Origin: Mycobacterium ostraviense
Lineage (GTDB): Bacteria; Actinomycetota; Actinomycetes; Mycobacteriales; Mycobacteriaceae
Direction of reading: 5' to 3'
DNA: 64,000 nt
Assembly (NCBI RefSeq): GCF_002705925.1
Contig: NZ_NKRE01000001.1
Span: forward strand, 3,984,783-4,048,782
Part shown: piece after piece, positions 7,845 to 15,455 of the stretch
Layout: each line of letters opens with the position of its first letter
Numbering within the stretch: position 1 is the stretch's first letter
The notes under the pieces: generated by a model
Databases searched by the model: none
Seen by the model: the letters and a program-made list of their open reading frames with translations, nothing else
Told to the model about the DNA's origin: nothing
Made by a program: the position numbers and the translations under genes

Positions 7845-9073
7845 CAAACGCCTTTACTGACAACGAAACTGACGGTGGTAGCGGTGCTGCCGCCGAAATT
7901 CAGGGTGCCGAATCTCCGCGCGCCCTCGACCTGATAGTCACCGGCCGTGCCGCTGACCTGCTTGGCCGCGTCTAGCAGCATCCGCACGCCGGAGGCCCCG
8001 ACCGGGTGTCCACCGCCGATCAGCCCACCGCTGGGGTTGATCGGCAGCCGCCCGCCGATCTCGATCTCCCCGTTTTCGATGGCCTTCCACGATTCGCCCG
8101 GTCCGGTCAGGCCGATGTGGTCGATGGCCAGGTACTCGCTGGGGGTGAAGCAGTCGTGCACCTCGAACCCGTCGACGTCGTCGAGGCTCACCTGTGCACG
8201 ACGCAACGCGTCGAGCACGGCCGACCGCACATGCGGCAGCACGTAGGGGTCGTGAGCGGCGCGCTCGAGTTTCTGGCGCAAACCCAGCCCGACGGTGCGA
8301 TGCCCCCAGCCGTCGATCCGGCCGATCGGGCGTGCGTCGGGATGGGCTCGCAGATAGGCGTCGTTGACCAGCACCAGTCCCGCGCCGCCGTCGGTCATTT
8401 GGCTGCAGTCCAGGCGCCGCAGCCGTCCTTCGGTGATCGGGTTGGTGGTGTCGTCGTCGGTGATCGGGTCGGGGATCGTCCAGCCCCGAGTCTGGGCGTT
8501 GGGGTTGCGGCGGGCGTTGGCGTAGTTGAGCGCGGCGATGGCCCGCAGGTGGGTGTCGTCCAGGCCGTAGCGCCGGTCATATTCGTCGGCGACTTCGGCG
8601 AACATCGACGGCCACAGGTAACGCGCCTCGGCGCCCTCGTGGCCGGTCCACGCCGCCGCGCCCAGGTATTGCGCCGCGGTGTCACCGGGCACGGTCTTTT
8701 CCAATTCGAGGCCGACGACGAGCGCGCTGTCGTAGGCGCCGGAGCGTAGGTCAGCCATCGCCGCCAGCGTGGCCACGCTGCCGGACGCGCAGGCCGCCTC
8801 ATGCCGGGAGGCCGGGGTGTCCCAGAGGCCGTCGCACATGGTCGCCGGCATCGCGCCCAGATGGCCCTGAGCGGCGAACATCTCGCCGAAGGCGTTAGCG
8901 ACGTGGACAACGCCGGTCGCGGCAATGTCGGCGGCGTCGACCCGGGCCTCCGTCAGCGTGCCGGCGACGACCTCTGCCGTCAGGTCGGCAAAGTCGCGGC
9001 GCTCCTTGCTGAGGTTGCGAGCGAAATCGCTTTGGTAGCCGCCGAGAATCCACACGCCTGCAGTGCCGTCCAT
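7844..9073 (-). CDS. Thiolase-like/lipid-transfer acetyl-CoA acetyltransferase (Rv0914c-like)
   Basis: A 409-residue thiolase-fold protein. The nucleophile region reads HEAACASGSVA at about residue 91 (catalytic Cys), and the C-terminal half has HDCFTPSEY, then NPSGGLIGGGHPVGASG with the His of the family. The thiolase third motif (CxG) is replaced by NFGGSTATTVSFVV, as in SCP-2-type thiolases, which carry out degradative cleavage or condensation of branched acyl-CoA. I placed the start at ATG 9073, before GVWILGGYQSDFARN. The open frame continues 72 codons upstream but is Arg-rich and unlike the family. It is translationally coupled to the carotenoid oxygenase gene. Confidence 0.92.
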   Translation of the reverse strand: MDGTAGVWILGGYQSDFARNLSKERRDFADLTAEVVAGTLTEARVDAADIAATGVVHVANAFGEMFAAQGHLGAMPATMCDGLWDTPASRHEAACASGSVATLAAMADLRSGAYDSALVVGLELEKTVPGDTAAQYLGAAAWTGHEGAEARYLWPSMFAEVADEYDRRYGLDDTHLRAIAALNYANARRNPNAQTRGWTIPDPITDDDTTNPITEGRLRRLDCSQMTDGGAGLVLVNDAYLRAHPDARPIGRIDGWGHRTVGLGLRQKLERAAHDPYVLPHVRSAVLDALRRAQVSLDDVDGFEVHDCFTPSEYLAIDHIGLTGPGESWKAIENGEIEIGGRLPINPSGGLIGGGHPVGASGVRMLLDAAKQVSGTAGDYQVEGARRFGTLNFGGSTATTVSFVVSKGV

Positions 9074-9346
9074 ATGCGGCACGGTACCCCAGGTTGGCGC
9101 GCGCCTTCGGTGATATCCGTGAGCCGCGCCACCCCGCCCGGAAGGTGGGCGGCCCCATCGGCTCTCGGGCTGAACCGACGGGACCTGGGAAGGCGTAAAG
9201 GCCGGCCAATACACCCCCCTCTTGTGGGACATTGCCATCGGCGGCGATTGACAAACCTCTCCGTCGAAACGGGTCTCAAGACTCGACAAATCGTGCTGAG
9301 CTGCTGCAATTCCCAGACCGTGGGTGTGGCAGTACCGCTGGCTCAG

Positions 9347-10597
9347 TTACCGCGGACGATTGCCCGGTGTACCTCCGGCGGGCGGCGGCTGCTGGATCAC
9401 CACGACGGTGGGCTTGCGCTTGGGTTCCCCGTCCTCCGCGGCAGCTTCATTGGGGACACGTGGCCCCGTCCCGCCGGCGCCGCGTCCGGCCAAACTCGCC
9501 AGCGCCATGCCGCTCAACAAGCCTGCTGGAGCTCCTCCCATGTCCGTCGGGGCGGCACTGAGGCCGGCGCTGGGTAGCGACTCGACTGCCAGCTTGATTT
9601 CGGGGGCGGCCATGGTCCAGCCGTGCGGCACCGACAACCCCCCAACCAGGGCTGCCTGGCCCAGACCCGCGGTTGCGCTGCTGCTCGGCGACGACACCAA
9701 CACCTCTATGTTCCGCCTTTCCGGGCTCTGCAAATCGAGGGTTGTGCCATGAGTCGGTCCCAACCCGCCGTGAGAATCGCCGGTCCGAGAGTTGTAGTAC
9801 CAGGGTCTGGCGGTGTTGACCGCCGAAAGCGACAGGCTGCTGGTCCCGACGGCCGCGATGTAGAGGGCCAGCCCATCCAGTTCCCCGATCGGGGTGGGGA
9901 TCGGGATGCTGGCGGCGGGGGCTGGTAGCTCTGACGTGAGCTTGGCAGAAGCTGTGGTCGGCGGGAGTGCTTGCAGCGTGTCCGTACCGATGGACGCAAC
10001 CTGACCCGGCGGCGCGTCGGTGGCCTGTGCGGCCTGTGCGGCCTGGGCCGCCGCTGCCGTCGGGTCGGCGGCGTGCGCCGGTTGGCTGAACGGCGTCAGC
10101 GTCGACGCGGTCTCGGAGGCTTCGGCGTACTGGTACATGACGGCGGCGTCCTGCGCCCACATCTCGGCATACTCGGCCTGCAGGGTCTCGATCGCCGGGG
10201 TATTTTGACCGAACGTGTTCATCGTGACCAGCGACGCCAATCGGCCGCGATTGGCGGCGATCACCGGCGGCGGCACCGCGGAGGCCCGCGCCGTCTCGTA
10301 TGCCGCCGCCGCTGCCGAGGCTTGAGCGGCGGTTTGCCGGGCCTGCTCCGCCGCGGCGATCAACCATTCCGCATAGGGCGCGGCCGCAGCTGCCATCGAC
10401 GCCGACGCGGGGCCCAGCCACGACTCGAGCGTCAGCGCCGAGACCACCGAGGCATAGGAAACCGCTGCGGAGTTCAGCACTGCGGTGAGGCTTTCCCACG
10501 CGGTGGCGGCGGTCAGCATGGGCCCAGACCCTGGACCCATGTACAACAACGCGGAAGTCACCTCCGGCGGAAGAGCGCCGAAGTCCGTCGCTAGCAC
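9347..10597 (-). CDS. PPE family protein, SVP subfamily (PPE14-like)
   Basis: A 416-residue PPE protein. The N-terminal PPE domain (about residues 1-175) shows FGALPPEV, a SWLGPAS segment carrying the WxG, and the long helical hairpin ending AEMWAQDAAVMYQYAEAS. The C-terminal half has the GLSVPHGW motif at about residue 334 that defines the SVP subgroup. It ends with a Pro-rich tail. The start is GTG (VLATDFGALPPE). It lies 24 bases after a PE gene on the same strand, the classic PE/PPE pair that folds as a heterodimer and leaves through a type VII (ESX) secretion system. Place and size match PPE14 (Rv0915c). Confidence 0.93.
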   Translation of the reverse strand: MLATDFGALPPEVTSALLYMGPGSGPMLTAATAWESLTAVLNSAAVSYASVVSALTLESWLGPASASMAAAAAPYAEWLIAAAEQARQTAAQASAAAAAYETARASAVPPPVIAANRGRLASLVTMNTFGQNTPAIETLQAEYAEMWAQDAAVMYQYAEASETASTLTPFSQPAHAADPTAAAAQAAQAAQATDAPPGQVASIGTDTLQALPPTTASAKLTSELPAPAASIPIPTPIGELDGLALYIAAVGTSSLSLSAVNTARPWYYNSRTGDSHGGLGPTHGTTLDLQSPERRNIEVLVSSPSSSATAGLGQAALVGGLSVPHGWTMAAPEIKLAVESLPSAGLSAAPTDMGGAPAGLLSGMALASLAGRGAGGTGPRVPNEAAAEDGEPKRKPTVVVIQQPPPAGGTPGNRPR

Positions 10598-10621
10598 CCT
10601 TGTTGGCCAGTCTCAGCCGGG

Positions 10622-10924
10622 CTAGCCGGCCGCAATGGCATTGGCGGCCTCGGTCGCCTCGTATGAGTGGGCACTGGCGGCCAGTGCGGCAACGAAGGCC
10701 TGGTGAATCGCTGCGGCCCGGGCGCTGACTACCTGGTACAGCTGCGCCTGTGCGCTGAACCGCGCCGCCGTCAGCGCCGACACCTGGTCGGCAGCGGCTG
10801 GCGCCACGCTTGTCGTGTGGGCCGACGCTGCGATGTTTTGAGCGCTGACTGCCGAACCGATCTCCTGCAAATTCCCGGCCGCCGCCGATAGTGTCTCCGG
10901 CTGGGTGACCACAAACGTCATCAC
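10622..10924 (-). CDS. PE family protein (PE7-like)
   Basis: A 100-residue PE protein consisting only of the PE domain: FVVTQPETLSAAAGNLQEIG at the N-terminus, a turn near SVAPAAADQVSAL, and a second helix with the YEATEAANA ending that carries the YxxxD/E-like secretion signal. It is the first gene of the PE/PPE unit and its partner PPE gene starts 24 bases downstream. Two consecutive ATG codons mark the start. An AGGAGAAT Shine-Dalgarno sits just upstream on the minus strand. Position and length match PE7 (Rv0916c). Confidence 0.93.
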   Translation of the reverse strand: MMTFVVTQPETLSAAAGNLQEIGSAVSAQNIAASAHTTSVAPAAADQVSALTAARFSAQAQLYQVVSARAAAIHQAFVAALAASAHSYEATEAANAIAAG

Positions 10925-10972
10925 ATTCTCCTAACTCGCAGAAGGCGCCGGACTGCCTGTCCGATAGGTGAA

Positions 10973-12532
10973 TTAGACGGGCAGGCGCCCCGAAAACCCC
11001 GCAGGAAGGCACTCCTTAGCTGCAGGGTACTTCGTTACCTGCTCGCTGAACCCCGGTTTGGCGCAGATCGATACCGGATGGATAAGGAGGCTTTGCGCTA
11101 TTCGGAAGTCATTCGGTGTCGGCGACGAGGGCGACCGGCTCCGGTCCCTCACGAGGCTCGTCCAGGTGCACCCGTTCACGTTCGGCAAACAGCCGCTGGG
11201 CGTCGGCGCGATCACGTCGGCCAGGTCAACGCCGTTGGTCTCGCGGGCGACGAGGACGGCGACGGCGCTCACCGAGGCTGCCGCCACCAGGTACCAGGCA
11301 ATGGGCGTCGCGGACTTGTAGGTTTCGAGCAAGCGGACAGCAATGATCGGCGCCAGTGAACCGGCCACGATGGAGGTGACCTGATAACCGAGTGAGACTC
11401 CGGAATAGCGCATCCGGGTTGGGAACATCTCTGCCATGGCCGCGGGCTGGGTTGCATACATGAGGCCATGGAAGACCAATCCGATCACGACGGCTGACAA
11501 GATGATTGCGTTGCGGCCGCTGTCCATCATCGGGAAAGCGAAGAAACCCCACGTGGCGGCGGTGACGGTACCGACGAAATAGATTGGGCGCCTGCCGAAT
11601 CGGTCACTGAGATGTCCGGCCAGCGGGATGACGACGAAGTGTGCGGCATGGGCGGCCAGCAGCCACCACAGGATGGCCACGGTGTTGGCGTGCACGTGCA
11701 CCTTGAGATAGGTGATGGAGAAAGTGACCACCAGGTAGTACATGGCGTTCTCCCCGAAGCGCATCCCCATCGCGGTGAAAACGTCACGCGGATAACGCTT
11801 TAACACCTCGGTGAGGCCGAACGACGTCGCGTTGGCGCGCTGGCTTTGCTGTTGCGCCTCGAGGAAGACCGGCGCGTCGGTGACTTTGGTGCGGATGTAG
11901 TAGCCGATCAGGACGACAACCGCCGACAACCAGAACGCCACGCGCCAGCCCCAACTGAGGAACGCTGCATCCCACAATGTGGACGTGAGGACCAGCAGCA
12001 CCACGGTGGCCAGCATGTTGCCGCCGGGGACTCCGGCCTGCGGCCAGCTCGCCCAGAAGCCACGGCTGTCATTGGGGCTGTGCTCGGCGACGAGCAGAAC
12101 CGCACCGCCCCATTCGCCGCCGACGGCGAAACCCTGGATGAATCGCAGCGTCACCAGCAATGCGGGAGCCCAGTAGCCGATCTGGCTGAAGGTCGGCAAG
12201 CAGCCCATGAGGAACGTGGCGGCGCCCACCAGCGGCAGGCTCAGCTGCAGCAGCTTTTTGTGGCCGAAACGGTCCCCCAATTGGCCGAAGACGATGCCAC
12301 CCAGCGGGCGGGCGGCGAAGCCCATGGCATAGGTCAGGAAGGCGGCGAGGATGGCGTACAGGTCATTGCCGCCCGGGGCGAAGAACACCTTGCTGAACAC
12401 CAGCGTCGCGGCGGTGCCGTAGAGGAAGAATTCATACCATTCGACGACCGTGCCGGCCATGGACGCCGCAACCACCCTGCGCAGGTACGTTGGCCGGAAA
12501 TCGTCGGGCGGCAAACGATCACCCACAGTCAC
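10973..12532 (-). CDS. MFS metabolite:proton symporter (MHS family) with an unusual C-terminal extension
   Basis: A 519-residue, 12-helix major facilitator protein. Two inter-helix signatures are seen: GQLGDRFGHKK between helices 2 and 3, and GHLSDRFGRRP between helices 8 and 9. The opening RVVAASMAGTVVEWYEFFLY is typical of the MHS group (KgtP/ProP/ShiA-like), which imports organic acids or osmolytes. I chose GTG 12532, preceded by a GAGGAGG Shine-Dalgarno 8 bases upstream; a longer reading from 12643 has no such site. The usual family end is near ETNGVDLADV. About 75 further residues, rich in Ser, Arg and Pro and not hydrophobic, follow it and may come from a 3' frameshift. In M. tuberculosis this place holds betP, a different transporter. 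Confidence 0.87.
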   Translation of the reverse strand: MTVGDRLPPDDFRPTYLRRVVAASMAGTVVEWYEFFLYGTAATLVFSKVFFAPGGNDLYAILAAFLTYAMGFAARPLGGIVFGQLGDRFGHKKLLQLSLPLVGAATFLMGCLPTFSQIGYWAPALLVTLRFIQGFAVGGEWGGAVLLVAEHSPNDSRGFWASWPQAGVPGGNMLATVVLLVLTSTLWDAAFLSWGWRVAFWLSAVVVLIGYYIRTKVTDAPVFLEAQQQSQRANATSFGLTEVLKRYPRDVFTAMGMRFGENAMYYLVVTFSITYLKVHVHANTVAILWWLLAAHAAHFVVIPLAGHLSDRFGRRPIYFVGTVTAATWGFFAFPMMDSGRNAIILSAVVIGLVFHGLMYATQPAAMAEMFPTRMRYSGVSLGYQVTSIVAGSLAPIIAVRLLETYKSATPIAWYLVAAASVSAVAVLVARETNGVDLADVIAPTPSGCLPNVNGCTWTSLVRDRSRSPSSPTPNDFRIAQSLLIHPVSICAKPGFSEQVTKYPAAKECLPAGFSGRLPV

Positions 12533-13012
12533 CCGGTTGTCCTCCTCGTCGACCGCCCGCAGAGCGTACCCGGTCACGCGTGGTGGCGCTGAGCATCGAT
12601 GCGATGTCGATCGGCAGCTATTGTCATGCGCCTCCGCAGTCACAGCCAGTGCGGGGTATGCCGACGTGCCCGTCTAGGCGCCACAACCGGGCGAGGTGAG
12701 CCGGCGGCGGGTTACGGAGCGGGCAGGGCGGGCGGCAACGGGGGTGCTGAAGCCGGCGACCGGAGCGTGGTCAGCCTGGGCGGCGGCGGCGTCGTCGGCG
12801 TCGTGACGTCGACGGTGACCGTGTCCGTGCCCTCGGTCGCGGTGATGGTGCCCCCGGCAGGATTCGAACCTGACTGAGCTTTCGGCTCTGTTGTTGTCAT
12901 TATCTGCGGTTTCTGTGCTCTGACCTGCGTATTAAGCACTTGCACCAATTTCGTTCGGAGCACGAAAACCTAGTTGCACGAATCTTGCACGGACTTGTAT
13001 CTGCGCTGGTCA
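12533..13012. other. 480-bp non-coding stretch holding an attachment-site scar
   Basis: No convincing gene is present. A frame at 12712-12963 on the minus strand reads through a copy of the tRNA 3' end and then a Thr/Pro-rich segment (VTVDVTTPTTPPPPR). Because it contains tRNA sequence it is probably chance, or the tail of a gene fused at an integration point. The section between the two tRNA-end copies is AT-richer than its surroundings. It contains short GTGCAAG/GTGCAA repeats (near 12940 and 12975-12992) that resemble integrase arm-type sites; this is a visual impression only. Confidence 0.6.
12844..12872. repeat. 29-bp copy of the tRNA-Arg 3' end (candidate att core)
   Basis: These 29 bases are identical to 13013-13041, which includes the T-arm, acceptor 3' strand and CCA end of the tRNA-Arg gene. 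The match stops abruptly on both sides. Direct repeats of a tRNA 3' end are the standard signature of attL and attR made by tyrosine integrases. The two copies are 169 bp apart, so little or nothing of an element remains between them. Confidence 0.8.
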
Positions 13013-13014
13013 GA

Positions 13015-13090
13015 TGGTGCCCCCGGCAGGATTCGAACCTGCGACACCGGCTTTAGGAGAGCCGTGCTCTATCCCCTGAGCTACGAGGGC
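13015..13090 (-). tRNA. tRNA-Arg (anticodon CCT)
   Basis: Read on the minus strand this folds as a full cloverleaf: acceptor stem GCCCTCG pairing with CGGGGGC, a D-arm with AGCTCAGGGGATAGAGC, an anticodon stem CGGCT/AGCCG around the loop CTCCTAA (anticodon CCT), and a T-arm with GGTTCGAATCC. The discriminator base is A and the CCA end is encoded. It decodes AGG. The 3' end faces the MFS gene and is duplicated 169 bp downstream. Confidence 0.97.
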
Positions 13091-13296
13091 GAGGGACGTC
13101 TTTGAATACCTGACTCAAACCTAGCCGCTGGATGCGGCGGATGGTTTTCGACGGTGTTCTGGGCGTCCTAGTGCCGTTCCCGGCGGTCTGGTTGGTCGTC
13201 GGGCTGCGGCGGGTGTGAGTGTAGCGGGCACAGCGATAACCACGCGACGCTTGGGCGTGCGTGGTCGGCCTGGGTAAACCTCGTTGGGCCGTGCCG

Positions 13297-13628
13297 CTAG
13301 GCGGCTCGCTCTCCAGGGTGTTGTCGTCGGTGCAGGCAGGCCGCAATTGCGTTGCGGCCCAGGGCGAATCCGAGCATCACGGTCAGCTGGCGGATCGCTG
13401 TGTAGGCGATCATGCGCCGCGGCCGCCGTAGAGGGTGTTGTTCAGGTTTTCGGCATCTTCGCGCCAGCCGTAGCAGCGGTCATCGACGCTGCTGCCGGCA
13501 TCGGTATTGACGTGGTGGCGCAAATGCTCAGTTCGGTTGTGGCCGCGGCTGCGGTCCGCCTCCGTAGTGTCGCTGCGCTCGCTGTGGACGGTTCCGCGCG
13601 ACGGGGTCAGTCGGTTCGCTATTGGACG
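13297..13628 (-). pseudogene. Frameshifted 3' remnant of an unidentified gene
   Basis: Reading right to left, an open stretch without a start codon gives GHNRTEHLRHHVNTD, then DDRCYGWREDAENLNNTLY, and then breaks at about 13411-13422. Shifting one base restores RRMIAYTAIRQLTVMLGF, then ALGRNAIAACLHRRQ and a stop at 13297. The two halves look like one protein tail split by a one-base indel. I do not recognise the family with certainty; the style (Arg-rich, conserved Trp and Asn) is reminiscent of mobile-element proteins. It lies between tRNA-Arg and a toxin-antitoxin locus, as expected for decaying accessory DNA. Confidence 0.5.
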
Positions 13629-13657
13629 TTAGGCGTTCGGCTGAGCATTCCGCGTGG

Positions 13658-14107
13658 TCAGCGGTCCGACGTTATCGGATCCCACACGCGCGAGAAGCCG
13701 AAGTCGTTGAAGTCGTTGATATTTCGAGTAGCGAACTCGTCGACACCGTGGTGGCGCAATGTCAGCGCCAGCCGGGCATCGAATAGGCGCCGCCGAGCAA
13801 TTCCGGGCGTGGCCGCCAACGCCCACACCTCGTTCATCACCGGGGCGTTCTCGATCAGCGCCCACCGCCGGTTACGACGGAACGTCTGACAGACCTCCGC
13901 CGCCTCGGGAGCATCGAGTGGTTGCGTCACCACCGTAGGATTCCGCAGCAATTGATACAGCTCCATAAGCACGAGCTCACAGACTGCGACGTTGGTCCGA
14001 CCAGCGCACTCGACGAGGAAGGCAGCGGCAGCGTCATGTTCGGCGCAATCCTGATTTTGGGCATACAGCAGGACATTCGTGTCGATCGAGAGCACGGGGC
14101 GACTCAC
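13658..14107 (-). CDS. vapC: VapC-family PIN-domain ribonuclease toxin
   Basis: A 149-residue PIN domain. The first acidic residue is in LSIDTNVLLYAQ, the conserved Glu in VLMELYQLL, and the later Asp cluster in RLFDARLALTLRHHGVDEFATRNINDF. PIN toxins cleave specific tRNAs or rRNA with Mg2+. The start GTG 14107 overlaps the antitoxin stop as GTGA (14104-14107), so translation is coupled. An ATG 24 bases further upstream would overlap the antitoxin more deeply and is less likely. Sequence and antitoxin type resemble the M. tuberculosis VapBC23 pair, from memory. Confidence 0.9.
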   Translation of the reverse strand: MSRPVLSIDTNVLLYAQNQDCAEHDAAAAFLVECAGRTNVAVCELVLMELYQLLRNPTVVTQPLDAPEAAEVCQTFRRNRRWALIENAPVMNEVWALAATPGIARRRLFDARLALTLRHHGVDEFATRNINDFNDFGFSRVWDPITSDR

Positions 14108-14337
14108 GTCTCGTTGGCGAGTTCGCGCCACGTTTCTTCGGGCACACGAAACGGACCGAGTCGGCGCGGCGTGGGCGGCTGCCAGGTGTCGGACGCCACG
14201 TCGCGCCTCGGATAAATCTGCACCATGTGCTCAAGCCCTCGACGAACGACCTCGGCAAGCGTCATTTCGTGCTCGTGCGCGACCCGCTTGGCGTCGCGGT
14301 AAAGCTCATCTGGGAGCTGGACCTGCGTTCGAATCAT
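14104..14337 (-). CDS. vapB: VapB-type ribbon-helix-helix antitoxin
   Basis: A 77-residue protein. The N-terminal MIRTQVQLPDELYRDAKRVA followed by EMTLAEVVRRGLEHM is a ribbon-helix-helix DNA-binding unit of the CopG/MetJ type. The C-terminal half (WQPPTPRRLGPFRVPEETWR) is the extended toxin-binding arm. It is the first gene of the pair, normally autoregulating its promoter by binding upstream DNA; the adjacent gap at 14338 onward is AT-richer than average (runs such as AATTTACATCTGTATC), fitting an operator-promoter. Confidence 0.9.
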   Translation of the reverse strand: MIRTQVQLPDELYRDAKRVAHEHEMTLAEVVRRGLEHMVQIYPRRDVASDTWQPPTPRRLGPFRVPEETWRELANET

Positions 14338-14723
14338 ACATCGAATTTACATCTGTATCTAAAACACATCAACATGGCCGTATTTGATCACGCGTTCCCA
14401 AATCCGTAGGGTCGCGTTCCCAAGCGCTCATGCGCACCAACGTTGACCAGCCCACGGAGAGTTTTAGACACGTCCCGAGGGCGAAGCGCCGAGGGCCGCG
14501 AGGGCGCTGCTGGCCGTCGGTGTTGGGGCGGTGTCAGTGTATCGGGGCGCGGGAGCACCCGTGCATGCCAGAGGCGCGTGGTCCTTGGGTGGAGCGAGTC
14601 TCGTCGTGGTCGACGGGTAAGGCGGCCGGCTCGAGATTGTGGTCGGCGCAACGCAATAGTGGACGATACGGGGTTAATCGGCGTAGCGCAGTCGGTCCTT
14701 GCGGTCGTTGCCGGGTACCGGTG
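14338..14723. other. 386-bp gap between two toxin-antitoxin loci
   Basis: The first 60 bases are AT-rich and probably hold the promoter of the vapB gene reading leftward. From about 14440 to 14700 the sequence is Arg/Pro-coding in several frames with no start, no Shine-Dalgarno and no family I recognise. It has a loose resemblance to 13140-13290 (TGGTCGTCGG and GGTGTCAGTGTA-like stretches), suggesting decayed copies of the same mobile gene end. I see no intact gene. Confidence 0.5.
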
Positions 14724-15119
14724 TCAGACCGCGACGACACGGATCAGTGTCTCGAGACCAGAGAAATCCTCGGCGTTTCGACTGTAGAGATCAAGGCGAT
14801 TGGCGTGTGCCGTCGCGGCAATCAATAGATCCGCGAACCTACTTCGCGGGTTTCGCCCTTCGCGCACCACGGCGGCCACGACGAGCCCGTAACTGCGCAC
14901 GGCGGCCCCGTCGAACGGGATCGGCTCCAGCCTCGATTCCACCTCCTGCAATCGGGCCTGGCGCTTGGCCGCCTCGATCGGCGTCGTGGCCAGCAGCGGA
15001 CCTGCGGCCAGCTCGGCGGCCGTAATAGCTGAAATCGCCATTTCGTCGGGCAGTGCGGCGATGACCGCCGGGTCGTGCCAGTCGATGACGACCGACGTAT
15101 CCACGAGGCCGGACGTCAC
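14724..15119 (-). CDS. vapC: Second VapC-family PIN-domain toxin
   Basis: A 131-residue PIN domain distinct from the neighbouring one. Motifs: first Asp in GLVDTSVVIDW, Glu in ISAITAAELAAG, and the C-terminal Asp pair in RFADLLIAATAHANRLDLYSRNAEDF. The spacing is typical of VapC ribonucleases. The start is GTG 15119, one base after the antitoxin stop at 15121-15123 (TGAGGTG arrangement), so the pair is probably coupled. It is followed by non-coding DNA. The target RNA cannot be predicted from sequence. Confidence 0.9.
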   Translation of the reverse strand: MTSGLVDTSVVIDWHDPAVIAALPDEMAISAITAAELAAGPLLATTPIEAAKRQARLQEVESRLEPIPFDGAAVRSYGLVVAAVVREGRNPRSRFADLLIAATAHANRLDLYSRNAEDFSGLETLIRVVAV

Positions 15120-15120
15120 C

Positions 15121-15369
15121 TCAGAGGCCTTGGTTGATCAACCGGTCGAGGTCGGCGCGGAACTGACGATGATCGATACGCACCGCTGCGCCGGCCAGTG
15201 CCGCGACTTCACCGCGACTGATGAAGGTGCGGCGAACAACCCGTATCGGGCGAAGTTCGGCCACCGGCTCGCCATTGCGCGTCACGACGAATGTCTCACC
15301 TGCCGCTACCGCATCGATCACCTTCGCATTGTCATTACGGAGATCGCGCTGCGCGATTGTCGTGGCCAT
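15121..15369 (-). CDS. Phd/YefM-type antitoxin
   Basis: An 82-residue protein with the Phd/YefM N-terminal pattern: IAQRDLRNDNAKVIDAVAAG, then ETFVVTRNGEPVAELRPI, which forms the DNA-binding and dimer unit. The remaining 35 residues (RTFISRGEVAALAG to LDRLINQGL) are the toxin-neutralising tail. It belongs with the PIN toxin one base downstream, a pairing seen for several mycobacterial VapBC loci whose antitoxin is of Phd rather than ribbon-helix-helix type. Upstream bases 15370-15420 hold an imperfect inverted repeat around TAGCAGTGTGTAGC and TGCTACGCCTCGCTACGC, a plausible operator. Confidence 0.88.
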   Translation of the reverse strand: MATTIAQRDLRNDNAKVIDAVAAGETFVVTRNGEPVAELRPIRVVRRTFISRGEVAALAGAAVRIDHRQFRADLDRLINQGL

Positions 15370-15455
15370 AGCGCGAGAGTAGCAGTGTGTAGCAAAACAT
15401 GCTACGCCTCGCTACGCGTTGAGCGGGCGCCGGGCTACGCTCACCGGAAAGCGAC

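Noticed and set aside
10973..12532. BetP-type betaine transporter, as expected from M. tuberculosis order
   Set aside because: The protein has MFS signatures (GDRFGHKK, SDRFGRRP) and 12 helices of that type, not the BCCT fold.
12712..12963. 83-codon minus-strand frame as a gene
   Set aside because: It runs through a copy of the tRNA 3' end, so its sequence is not under protein-coding constraint there; no Shine-Dalgarno.
13284..13889. 201-codon plus-strand frame over the tRNA-side gap and vapC
   Set aside because: It overlaps a clear PIN toxin gene on the other strand and has no motif of its own.
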